Shown one piece after another: positions 17,729 through 25,589 of a DNA stretch of 64,000 bases. Made by a program: the position numbers and the translations under genes. The notes beneath the pieces were generated by a model. It was not told the DNA's origin and did not search any database. It was given only the letters and a program-made list of their open reading frames with translations. Within the stretch, counting starts at the first letter, position 1; every line of letters starts with the position of its first letter. This DNA comes from Ovoidimarina sediminis (GTDB taxonomy: Bacteria; Pseudomonadota; Alphaproteobacteria; Rhodobacterales; Rhodobacteraceae): the NCBI RefSeq assembly GCF_032586175.1, contig NZ_JAWHTE010000010.1, forward strand, positions 1 to 64,000. The letters run 5' to 3'.

Positions 17729-18799
17729 ATGATAATGGCGCGCTCCGGCATGTTCCTTGAAATCTTTCGAAGACCTCATGTCGCTCTAAGCCTCGCAATC
17801 GCATTACTCGCAATGCCGACTTATCCGCTTTGGGCTATTGCGCAGAACGCCGAGAGCCTGCGCGGCATCCACTATGTCACGGTCCGCGATAGGACTGGTA
17901 ATGAGACACCAGAACGCTTCTATGGCGTTGGGCGCGGAACCCTCAGTAGCGGCTGGTGCGGCATCCAGGAGACGCTTTTCAGTGCTCTCTCGCCGATTTC
18001 GCAGACCGTGCCGTTTCACCTGCCAGACGAGTTTTTGAGTGTTGATTTCATTCGCGAGACAGACAGTCGTGAAACATGGACTTCACTTGAAACGTCGGCC
18101 CAAGGACGCCCCGTAACACTCTACATTCATGGCTTTTTTATTGACTTTGAGAAGGGCTGTCGGCGTGCCACGCTCTTCCAGGAGAACGCCGGAATAGAGG
18201 GATCAATGCTGTGGTTCAGCTGGCCATCAGATGGCGCAATCTTCAACTATGCCCAAGATGAGGCCGATCTTTACTGGAGCGTTCCTGACATCGCCGATCA
18301 GATCGAAGCCCTTGGGAATCGTTTCGGGCACCTTGAAGTTAACGTTGTAGGGCATAGTCTCGGCGCACGCGGTGTCGCCCTAGCACTTTACGAGCTTGCC
18401 TCTCGCAAACCGGAGATCCGGCTGGGCAACGTCGCACTTCTTGCGCCGGACATGGACTTCGGGATTTTCCAGAGGCTTCTGCCGCGCATACGCCCGATCG
18501 TGCGAAGTCTGACCGTCTACTATACCGACACTGACCGGCCGCTGGCGCTGTCGGCTCGGTTGCAGGGCTACTCGCGTCTGGGCGAGGCCGGGAACGATTT
18601 TGCCAGCCTTGAGGGCGTCGAGGCGATCAGTGTAAGCGCACTTGAGGTGCGAAGCCCAACGGGTCACCTCTACCACCTTTACAATTCCGAGGTGGGAGAG
18701 GATTTACGCCAGCTTCTACTGGAGGGACGGCTCGCTGGTGCCAGATCGAATCTTATTCCGACCGCCGGCAACATCTGGGCCCTTCAGAGCTCGAAATAG
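17729..18799 (+). CDS. DUF900-family alpha/beta hydrolase, secreted
   Basis: This 356-residue protein carries an N-terminal signal or anchor (about 15-38, ending AIAQ). The hydrolase core shows VTLYIHGFFIDFEKGCRRA (oxyanion strand with HGF), MLWFSWPSDG, and the nucleophile elbow VVGHSLGARG (about 207-216); a candidate acid is in LLAPDMD and a candidate His in SPTGHLYHLYN. The 'WFSWPSDG...Y..D' and 'NVVGHSLG' blocks fit PF05990 (DUF900), a family of predicted esterases with experimentally uncharacterised substrates. The catalytic residues are intact. Periplasmic location is inferred. It starts 247 bases from the divergent secreted-protein gene. Confidence 0.85.
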   Translation: MIMARSGMFLEIFRRPHVALSLAIALLAMPTYPLWAIAQNAESLRGIHYVTVRDRTGNETPERFYGVGRGTLSSGWCGIQETLFSALSPISQTVPFHLPDEFLSVDFIRETDSRETWTSLETSAQGRPVTLYIHGFFIDFEKGCRRATLFQENAGIEGSMLWFSWPSDGAIFNYAQDEADLYWSVPDIADQIEALGNRFGHLEVNVVGHSLGARGVALALYELASRKPEIRLGNVALLAPDMDFGIFQRLLPRIRPIVRSLTVYYTDTDRPLALSARLQGYSRLGEAGNDFASLEGVEAISVSALEVRSPTGHLYHLYNSEVGEDLRQLLLEGRLAGARSNLIPTAGNIWALQSSK

Positions 18800-18877
18800 C
18801 AGCGCCGAGCTTAAAAAAGTAACGGGGGCCGTGTGGCTGAATTGAGGTCAGGATATTCTGTCGACCCATTGTTCTAA

Positions 18878-19396
18878 TCAGGCAGGCACCTCCCGCTTCG
18901 CCACCCCGAAAGATATAAGCGACACGCCGCTTGAGATCAGTTCTATGGCAAGAAGGACGCCCAGGATCGACGCGGCAGACGCTGGAAAATTCGAAAAGAT
19001 CATACCGGCAAGGACAATCGAAATAGCCCCGCTCAGCGCAACCAGCCAGAATTTCGAAATCCCGGCGATAAAAGCAAGAACGATCTTCGAAACACCGCCT
19101 GCAAGAAAAAGAAATGCGACCATCAGCGTCAGCGACAACACACCTGCGAGCGGGTTGGTAAAGAGAGAGAACCCGATGATTAGCGACACGATACCAATAA
19201 GCACGTTGAGGATCCGCGTTCCCATGCCGCCGTCTCCGCCAAACACGGAAACGATCTGTAAGACACCGACGATCATGAAGAACCAAGCAGCAATCCGCTC
19301 GGCAGTGAACGTCGCCGCAAGTGGGTTCAGCAACGCGAATATGCCCCCAACAACGGCAAGTCCGCCGATGACAACTGTGACTATCGGGCTATTCAT
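18878..19396 (-). CDS. HdeD-family (DUF308) membrane protein
   Basis: The 172-residue protein is almost entirely hydrophobic, with six predicted transmembrane helices in three pairs and the repeated small-residue pattern of HdeD/DUF308 (G-x-x-x-x-G-x-x-x-L-x-N-P). Repeat units are visible as IFALLNPLAATF, GFSLFTNPLAGVL and a third, weaker one. HdeD in E. coli is an inner-membrane acid-resistance protein of unclear mechanism. Ends REVPA. A likely monocistronic gene convergent with the DUF900 hydrolase. The family is secure, the physiological role here is not. Confidence 0.85.
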   Translation of the reverse strand: MNSPIVTVVIGGLAVVGGIFALLNPLAATFTAERIAAWFFMIVGVLQIVSVFGGDGGMGTRILNVLIGIVSLIIGFSLFTNPLAGVLSLTLMVAFLFLAGGVSKIVLAFIAGISKFWLVALSGAISIVLAGMIFSNFPASAASILGVLLAIELISSGVSLISFGVAKREVPA

Positions 19397-19632
19397 TTTG
19401 CCTCTCCCATATCGAATTTGATAATGATCCTAGTAGCGAGCATGTTCATATCTTAGCCAAATTCTACCAGCATTTTCTGGCCGCTATCGAATCGCACACG
19501 ATTTCCCATGGCTAACGATCACGGCGCAAAATAACGCTGGACAGGTAACTTTCAAACGATAATTCTCAAACTTCAATCCGGGCGACCAGCTTAGGGATGT
19601 TCGGACATCAACAGAACGGAGTGAGGATCGTC

Positions 19633-20007
19633 ATGAAGTTTATAATCTCGATTGCAACCTACCTCGCCGCAAATGCAGCCGGTTTGCTTGCTGCCGTACT
19701 GCTCCTGCCCGGCTTCAGCATCGACTTCACTGCATTCATCGTCGCGGTTGTAATTTTCTCCGCGTTTCAGACGATCGCCGGACCTCTGGTAACCAAGCTT
19801 TCGATGAAGCAGGCGCCGCAATTGATGGGTGGAATCGCCCTTGTCACCATCCTTCTCGGGCTTCTAGTCACCGATCTTCTCATGCCCAGAATGGCAATCG
19901 GCGGGATCGCCAATCTGCTTGCAGCAACGCTCCTCGTGTGGCTCGGAGCCTTGGTCGCCACCATGCTTCTTCCAATATACGTCTTCAAGCAGGTCAGGAA
20001 GGAATAG
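19633..20007 (+). CDS. Small four-helix membrane protein, phage-holin-4-like superfamily
   Basis: The start at 19633 follows GTGAGGATCGTC; the product has 124 residues. Four hydrophobic helices (about 4-26, 30-50, 63-84, 90-115) with 'AANAAGLLAAVLLLPGFSIDFTAFIVAVVIF' and 'GGIANLLAATLLVWLGALVATMLLP' match the general pattern of the mycobacterial 4-TM/phage holin family IV proteins found in many non-phage genomes. No lysis genes adjoin it. A housekeeping membrane protein is more likely than a true holin. Function unknown. Confidence 0.65.
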   Translation: MKFIISIATYLAANAAGLLAAVLLLPGFSIDFTAFIVAVVIFSAFQTIAGPLVTKLSMKQAPQLMGGIALVTILLGLLVTDLLMPRMAIGGIANLLAATLLVWLGALVATMLLPIYVFKQVRKE

Positions 20008-20046
20008 TGGTCTCACCGATACCGCAAGAATCCGCGCAGTATCGCT

Positions 20047-21594
20047 TTACAGGATCCATTCAACAGGCAGCCAGCCCATCATGCGCACGATCATTCGCTG
20101 CATGGCGGAAGTATTGGGTTCGGTATCGTAAACAACCCGCTCGCCCGAGCCCCGATCTTCAATCCAGCGCAACGATCCGTCGTCGCCTTCCTCGACTTCG
20201 TAGAATATGTTTCTTTGGTCGAGTGCCCGAGAGAGGGTTTGCGCCATGGTCGGGCTTTCGATGAGAAACCCCATCTCAGTATTGAGTGAGGCCGAGCGCG
20301 GATCGAAATTAAACGACCCAATGAAGATCCGCGCATCGTCTATTGCGAAGGTCTTGGCATGTAGGCTCGACATGGAACCGGTCAGCAGCCGGGCCAGTGA
20401 GGAAGATTGCTCGAGCTCGGGACTGGCGCGCAGCTCCAGTACGTCGACGCCCGACCTTATCAAGTCGTCGCGGTACTTCACCCATGCACTATGGACCGGC
20501 GCCACATCCGTCGCCTCTAGTGAATTCGTGACGACCCGGGTTTCTATTCCCTTTTCGGCATAGCCGGTCAGCAACCGTGTGCCTGCTTCACCGGGGATAA
20601 GATAGGCCGAGACAATGTCAACCCGACTTGTCGGAGCCTCAAGGATCGCGGTGATGCGCCCCATAAGCAAGACATCTCTGTCTGTGTTCCCGATTCCTTT
20701 TTCCGGATCGTCGCTGACAAGCGTTACGTCTGTCCACTCGAAGATCGGCTCTCCGGCCACGATACGCTCGACAAGTGGCGCCTCGGCGACGGCTTCGAGG
20801 TACCCAGACCCGGCGACGCTATCGCGCGCTATTGCCGTTGCGCTCTCCATCGCTGCAAGCCCCCCGGTACCGTCCGGAAGAACCGTCTCGGCGGGATAGG
20901 AAGACTCGCTCGTCCAGTATTCGTCAAAATTTGATGAAACGTCGTCGACGACCGGTCCGATCGCCAGAGCATCGAGATCGAAGTAGGCCGTTCCATCGCC
21001 GAAAGCGAAATAGATGTCGCCGATATTGCGTCCGCCAATGACCGCGGCGACACCATCGACGGTCATCGCCTTGTTGTGCATCCTCCGATTGAGCCGCGGA
21101 AAATCAAACAAATAGGATACGAGTTTTGGTTCACGAAGAGTGAAGGGATTGAAGATGCGAACCTCAAAATTTTCCATATCGTTCAGTGCCGCCAGCACCG
21201 AATCAAGGCCTGGAATGCCGTTGTCGTCCAGCAAGAGGCGAACGCGCACTCCCCGTTCTGCCGCCGCCCTGAGCTCATCCAGAAGCAACCAACCCGTAGT
21301 GTCGGTCTGCCAAATGTAGTATTGTGCATCAATTGTCTCTTCCGCACGCCGGGCAAGCAAAATGCGCGCCGCAAGGGCATCCCGCCCATCGAACAGAGAC
21401 ACCACTCCGCTTTTTTCCTCGTGCGCTGCGGTCCGCTTTGTTACCGCAGCCCCGAGGGTCGTTCCTGCGTTCCCCGGAATGGCACGTGTTGCCGCGACAT
21501 CCGGGCGATCGGGCAGCGGAAACGCAATCCGGAGGGAGAAGATCGCAACGACACAAAGGCCTACCAGCACCAAGACAAAGCGTAGAAGCCGCAT
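20047..21594 (-). CDS. ClsC-like phospholipase D family protein, copy 2
   Basis: The ATG at 21594 follows GGGAGACTTAC; an upstream in-frame start would add 40 residues before the natural membrane segment. Product 515 residues, with an N-terminal signal anchor (LLRFVLVLVGLCVVAIFSLRIAF). Motif 1 is HNKAMTVDGVAAVIGGRNIGDIYF and motif 2 HAKTFAIDDARIFIGSFNFDPRS, both intact HxK(x)4D sets. 'IDAQYYIWQTDTTGWLLLDEL' and 'RVRLLLDDNG' are the usual ClsC-type core strands. It probably makes or remodels cardiolipin or related phospholipids at the membrane. It is divergent from the cardiolipin synthase at 21752 across 157 bases, so the two could share a regulated promoter region. Confidence 0.88.
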   Translation of the reverse strand: MRLLRFVLVLVGLCVVAIFSLRIAFPLPDRPDVAATRAIPGNAGTTLGAAVTKRTAAHEEKSGVVSLFDGRDALAARILLARRAEETIDAQYYIWQTDTTGWLLLDELRAAAERGVRVRLLLDDNGIPGLDSVLAALNDMENFEVRIFNPFTLREPKLVSYLFDFPRLNRRMHNKAMTVDGVAAVIGGRNIGDIYFAFGDGTAYFDLDALAIGPVVDDVSSNFDEYWTSESSYPAETVLPDGTGGLAAMESATAIARDSVAGSGYLEAVAEAPLVERIVAGEPIFEWTDVTLVSDDPEKGIGNTDRDVLLMGRITAILEAPTSRVDIVSAYLIPGEAGTRLLTGYAEKGIETRVVTNSLEATDVAPVHSAWVKYRDDLIRSGVDVLELRASPELEQSSSLARLLTGSMSSLHAKTFAIDDARIFIGSFNFDPRSASLNTEMGFLIESPTMAQTLSRALDQRNIFYEVEEGDDGSLRWIEDRGSGERVVYDTEPNTSAMQRMIVRMMGWLPVEWIL

Positions 21595-21751
21595 GTAAGT
21601 CTCCCGTAAAGTTCCGAAAATACTGTCCTTCAGCAAGGAGGATTGCAAGGAACATCGCAGGTTACAGGCGCACAACGGATATTGACTTATTATTGGAGCC
21701 CGGAAAACCTTCACCTATGCTGATCGAAGCAATCCATCACCGGCCGCCGAC

Positions 21752-23164
21752 ATGAATTCAATCAGTTTAATCGCTGGTGGCGCGATCATTATCCAGATCA
21801 CAGCCATCTACTGTATCTGGAAGGCAATCACCTCGGCGCGCACCCCGCAAAGCTCTATTGGCTGGTCGATTTTTCTCATTTCGGCGCCGGTCATTGCAGT
21901 TCCGGCCTATCTCTTTTTCGGTCACCACCGTTACAGGGGCTACGAGATTTCGCGCCGTTCGAGCGAGCGCGTAATACGTGGGGTGGAGTATCAGCAGATC
22001 GAACATCCGATGGCGTCCAAGCCCGCCGTGGACCCAACAGCACTAGAGAAAATCGCCGATTTCCGAGCCGTCGGCGGCAATGCGTTTCGCATTCTGATCG
22101 ATGGGCAGGAGACGTTCGAGGCCATCTTTGCCGCGATCGATCAAGCCAAGAACTACGTTCTCGTCCAGTTCTTTATCGTCCACGACGATGAGATCGGGCG
22201 TGACCTTCAGAGACATCTGATCTCAGCGGCGGAGCGTGGCGTCAAGGTCAGATTTCTAGTTGACCCGGTTGGAAGCCACGGGCTTTCGAAGGACTATACC
22301 TCCCTGCTCCGAAAGGCCGGTGTGGAGGTCGCCGCCCGCGCACGTGGAAACCGCCCTCGGCACCGCTTCCAAATCAATTTCAGAAATCACCGGAAGACCG
22401 TGGTGGTTGACGGACAGACCGGGTTCGTCGGCGGGCACAACGTCGGTGACGAATATCTCGGGCGCAGTGAGGAGTTTGGGCCATGGCGCGATACCCACCT
22501 CGAAATGCGGGGCCCGGTCGTCGCGCAAGCTCAGTTGATATTTGCCGAGGACTGGCACTGGGTGATCGGCACTGACCTTATCGACGAGTTACACTGGTCG
22601 CCCGAAGCACAGCCCGAGAACCGGTCCGCATTGGTCGTGCCCACCGGTCCAGGCGATGTGCTGGACACCGGCACCCTGTTCTTTTTTAACGCGATCGCAG
22701 CTGCGCAGGATCGTGTCTGGATCGCCTCGCCCTATCTCGTCCCGGATCAGGAAGTCCTCGTAGCGCTGAAGCACGCGGCGCTGCTTGGTCGGGATGTCCG
22801 ACTGATCGTTCCGGATGCTGTCGACCACTGGCTACCCTGGTTGGCCTCCTTCGCTTATTACACGGAGCTTCTACGCGCCGGAGTGCGGATCTTTCGATAC
22901 AAGGAAGGCTTTATGCACCAGAAGGTTGTCCTCGTCGATCATGGCTTCGCGGCCATCGGTACCTCGAACCTGGACAATCGGTCGTTTAGGCTGAACTTCG
23001 AAATGATGGTGACTGTCCTTGACGAGGCAATCGCTGCGCAGACCGAGGAGTTTCTGAAACGGGACATGGCCCGCTCATTCGAAGTAAAGACAGCCTTCGA
23101 GGGCCGGTCACTCGCCATTCGGGTCGGTTCGCACATTGCCCGCTTGTTCGCCCCTCTGCTCTGA
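21752..23164 (+). CDS. cls: Cardiolipin synthase (PLD superfamily, ClsA/B type)
   Basis: This 470-residue protein has two N-terminal transmembrane helices (about 5-25 and 38-58: IAGGAIIIQITAIYCIW and GWSIFLISAPVIAVPAYLFFG), the PLDc_N arrangement of bacterial Cls. The first HKD site reads NHRKTVVVDGQTGFVGGHNVGDEYLG (about 210-235) and the second MHQKVVLVDHGFAAIGTSNLDNRSFRLNFE (about 388-418). These catalyse transfer of a phosphatidyl group between two phosphatidylglycerols to form cardiolipin at the inner membrane. Length and motif order are standard. Its stop abuts the convergent gene ending at 23165. Confidence in the enzyme class is high; in the exact acceptor it is moderate. Confidence 0.9.
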   Translation: MNSISLIAGGAIIIQITAIYCIWKAITSARTPQSSIGWSIFLISAPVIAVPAYLFFGHHRYRGYEISRRSSERVIRGVEYQQIEHPMASKPAVDPTALEKIADFRAVGGNAFRILIDGQETFEAIFAAIDQAKNYVLVQFFIVHDDEIGRDLQRHLISAAERGVKVRFLVDPVGSHGLSKDYTSLLRKAGVEVAARARGNRPRHRFQINFRNHRKTVVVDGQTGFVGGHNVGDEYLGRSEEFGPWRDTHLEMRGPVVAQAQLIFAEDWHWVIGTDLIDELHWSPEAQPENRSALVVPTGPGDVLDTGTLFFFNAIAAAQDRVWIASPYLVPDQEVLVALKHAALLGRDVRLIVPDAVDHWLPWLASFAYYTELLRAGVRIFRYKEGFMHQKVVLVDHGFAAIGTSNLDNRSFRLNFEMMVTVLDEAIAAQTEEFLKRDMARSFEVKTAFEGRSLAIRVGSHIARLFAPLL

Positions 23165-23614
23165 CTATGCGCCCGTTTCTGAGGACGCGCCAGAAAACCT
23201 CCCGATCCAGTCGGTCACCAAATCTTCGATTTCTCGAAGTATTGCCGCGACGGCGTAGTCTATAAGTTCGGTGGATGAAGTCCGGATCTGTTCAAGTCTC
23301 TCGTTCAGATCATGTAATTCCGCTTCAAGCGCGTCGAGCCTTGTGTAAAGCCCATCCAGGATCACCGGTTCTTCACGATCCGCCAATGCGTCAATATCCC
23401 GCCTGACTTCCCGGATCTCTCCGGCCACCATACCAACCTGCTGCCCCAACTCGCTGATGTTGTCTGTTGTCGAGGCGATATTCTCGCTGACGTTCTCAAC
23501 AGTCGAAAGGACGCTCCACCCGAGCCACAGGCACAACGCAGCCAGAAGAAGCGTGGCATTGATGAGAGCGAGTAGCAGATCCTTCAGAAGCCTGGAAAAG
23601 CGCGTACCGGTCAT
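23165..23614 (-). CDS. Single-pass membrane protein with periplasmic coiled coil
   Basis: ATG 23614 follows AGGAGCCATCC, a clear site, whereas the upstream in-frame ATG at 23635 has none. Product 149 residues. One transmembrane helix (about 12-36, LLALINATLLLAALCLWLGWSVL) is followed by a long heptad-rich region: NVSENIASTTDNISELGQQVGMVAGEIREVRRDIDAL, then LDGLYTRLDALEAELHDLNERLEQI. The family is not named. The architecture suggests an oligomeric envelope scaffold. Its stop codon directly abuts that of the convergent cls gene. Confidence 0.75.
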   Translation of the reverse strand: MTGTRFSRLLKDLLLALINATLLLAALCLWLGWSVLSTVENVSENIASTTDNISELGQQVGMVAGEIREVRRDIDALADREEPVILDGLYTRLDALEAELHDLNERLEQIRTSSTELIDYAVAAILREIEDLVTDWIGRFSGASSETGA

Positions 23615-23888
23615 TGGATGGCTCCTGCTCATCATGGTCTATTCATCAGGTCGCATGGATGCCCGCCCTGCATCAAGACCCTGCCTGTTGCTTGTCTTGA
23701 CGGACGATACAATATCGGCACAAATCCGGTTTGCGCTTGGAATTGAACCCCGACGCGCTACTGTTCCAGACCACCCGTGAATCCGAATATGAAGCTTGTG
23801 TTTACGGGAAATAGACTGCTGCTGCCGAACCAACGATACGTGTTTCGGACTAATGCAGTTTTCGGGTAAAAATTGAGGAGTTCGAAGC

Positions 23889-24650
23889 ATGCTGGCTGTT
23901 ACTCGGGCGGTTGTTGCTATTTTTGTTTCAGTTTTCCTGGCTTCAGGCTCGATAGCCGAAACAAGGACCGTAGATGTGACGGTAAGCTATCGAGAGAGGA
24001 TCGCACTGCCACCGAAAGCCGAAGTTCAGGTCGAAATTCAGGATGTTTCGCGCGCTGACTCACCCGCTGAAGTCCTAAACTTCCAGCGCGTCGCGATCTC
24101 TCGCGTGCCGATGACGCTTCGCCTTGTCGTAGATGAGGACCAGATTGATGAAAGGCACAGCTACACTGTGAGGGGTTCGATCTATTCGGGTGACCAGGTC
24201 CTCTTCCGCTCAACGACCGCTACCCCGGTTCTAACCCGAGGCGCGCCCGACGATGTGGACCTTCTGCTTGTGTCCGCGACACCGTCATCCGCGGCCACCG
24301 CACCCGCGAACCCTATCGCCGGTGTGCAATGGGCAGCCTTCGAACTGGGAGGTCGCATGTTGATCCTCGAAGACCCGCCGACTATCGTTTTCGACACTGA
24401 CGGCAGCTTCGCGCTGTATGCCGGATGCAACCGCTTCGCCGGATCGGCCTCCATCGGTGACCGAACCATCGCCTTTCCTGAAACGATGGCAGGCACGAGA
24501 ATGGCTTGCCCAGATGATCGTGCAAAGCTGGAGCAGGACGTGCTCGACGCGCTCAGCTCTGCTACTGCCTTTGTCCGAAACGACGCTTTGCTGTCAATGA
24601 CGAATTCGAACGGAGTTACAGTGGTCCGTTTCAACGACCGCCCTAGGTAA
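23889..24650 (+). CDS. YbaY-META two-domain secreted protein, copy 1
   Basis: Start after GAGGAG. The 253-residue product has a signal peptide (1-23, SGSIAE), then a YbaY/lipoprotein-like beta domain (about 26-125: VTVSYRERIALPPKAEVQVEIQDVSRADSP... typical 'ALPPxAxVxVxLxDVSRAD'), then a META/HslJ-like domain (about 140-250: W-x-A-F-E-L-G-G, 'FALYAGCNRFAGSASI', 'MAGTRMACPDD'). META domains occur in HslJ-type envelope stress and antibiotic-tolerance proteins; YbaY-like domains occur in outer-membrane lipoproteins. The mature N-terminus has no lipobox Cys, so it is likely a soluble periplasmic protein. A paralogue lies at 47726. It is unlinked to an operon partner. Confidence 0.85.
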   Translation: MLAVTRAVVAIFVSVFLASGSIAETRTVDVTVSYRERIALPPKAEVQVEIQDVSRADSPAEVLNFQRVAISRVPMTLRLVVDEDQIDERHSYTVRGSIYSGDQVLFRSTTATPVLTRGAPDDVDLLLVSATPSSAATAPANPIAGVQWAAFELGGRMLILEDPPTIVFDTDGSFALYAGCNRFAGSASIGDRTIAFPETMAGTRMACPDDRAKLEQDVLDALSSATAFVRNDALLSMTNSNGVTVVRFNDRPR

Positions 24651-24726
24651 ATCTCCGGCGATTTCTGTCCGCCTCAATCGCTTGCAGTCGCATGGCACGA
24701 AGCTCACTCAGGAGGGACCTTGTGGG

Positions 24727-25101
24727 TTACTCCAGCAACCATCGACCGTCTGAACTCATGCAACGCTTGAAGCGCAGTACTTCTGCCACTTCCGAACCTT
24801 TGGCGTTGAGGGAATGCTCAACCACTGCACATCGACGATCTTCACTCACGGTTGCTATCTTCGCGAAGCCGAACGACTTCGACGTCTCGTTGCGCCATCC
24901 AATCTTCGTGCCCGGCACAGGCGCCCCGCTTGCAAAAAGGCGGCGCCCAGCCTCTTCAGCCGCTGAAATGTCCGCCGCAGTCAGGTCGGTATCCTTGAAG
25001 ATACTCGCAAACTGGGCCTGCCCAGGACTGCTCAGAACAAGTCCGAACAGAAAAAATGCAAACATCATTGGACGGTTGAAATTGCTCATTGACCTCAACA
25101 T
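24727..25101 (-). CDS. Small secreted protein resembling 17-kDa surface antigen type
   Basis: The ATG at 25101 has AGGAG five bases upstream, giving 124 residues. Signal peptide about 1-30 (MMFAFFLFGLVLSSPGQAQ). The mature domain of about 95 residues contains 'TDLTAADISAAEEAGRRLFASGAPVPGTKIGWRN' and two cysteines (RRCAVVEHSL and RFKRCMSSDGRW). The 'W-x-N-x-x-x-x-x-x-G', central beta strands, then 'C...G.W' end is reminiscent of the C-terminal part of the 17-kDa/RT0821-type surface antigen family, without its lipobox and glycine zipper. This is a weak call. Confidence 0.5.
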   Translation of the reverse strand: MLRSMSNFNRPMMFAFFLFGLVLSSPGQAQFASIFKDTDLTAADISAAEEAGRRLFASGAPVPGTKIGWRNETSKSFGFAKIATVSEDRRCAVVEHSLNAKGSEVAEVLRFKRCMSSDGRWLLE

Positions 25102-25233
25102 CTACTCTCCTGTGATCATGTCAGCTTCGTCTGACAGGTTAACATTTCTCACCTGATTTCTTGGAAGGCGTCACACCAATCGTGTTTGATCGAGTTCAAA
25201 GCACGCAGAGGGTATCCATGCGCGAGTTGCAAT

Positions 25234-25569
25234 TTAATCTTTGTCAGGGTCTTCCAACCGACGCTTCAACAACGCTTCCGCTACCGCGCTCGCTGACGCC
25301 ACAAAAACACCCAATCCGACCATAATGTAGACGATGCAAATGATCTTTCCAAACGTGGTCTCAGGGGTCAAATCACCATACCCAACGGTTGATATCGTGA
25401 CCACCGCAAAGAAGGCGGCATCGATCAACGGCCAGCCCTCGACCAGCCAAAATGCGATCGTTGCTCCTGCGATCAGTGTAAACGTGAAGCCGATCAGACC
25501 CATCACACGCGGATTGGAAAAGACATCTCGTAAACCGCGATAAATGCTCAGGAATGCATTCATGGACAA
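25234..25569 (-). CDS. Small two-helix potassium channel (Ion_trans_2 type)
   Basis: The 111-residue protein has TM1 (about 22-43, VMGLIGFTFTLIAGATIAFWLV), a pore helix and the K+ selectivity filter TVGYGD (61-66), then TM2 (about 72-95). This is the minimal KcsA-like pore. There is no RCK/TrkA-N regulatory domain and only a short charged cytoplasmic tail (LLKRRLEDPDKD). Such proteins are expected to tetramerise in the inner membrane. It lies 20 bases downstream of the multihaem cytochrome gene in the same direction, so co-transcription is likely. Confidence 0.9.
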   Translation of the reverse strand: MSMNAFLSIYRGLRDVFSNPRVMGLIGFTFTLIAGATIAFWLVEGWPLIDAAFFAVVTISTVGYGDLTPETTFGKIICIVYIMVGLGVFVASASAVAEALLKRRLEDPDKD

Positions 25570-25589
25570 GTCCTTCCTCCGCCGCCGTT

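Noticed and set aside
19633..20007. Holin-like protein as evidence for a prophage
   Set aside because: No lysin, capsid, tail or integrase gene is nearby; this family is common outside phages.
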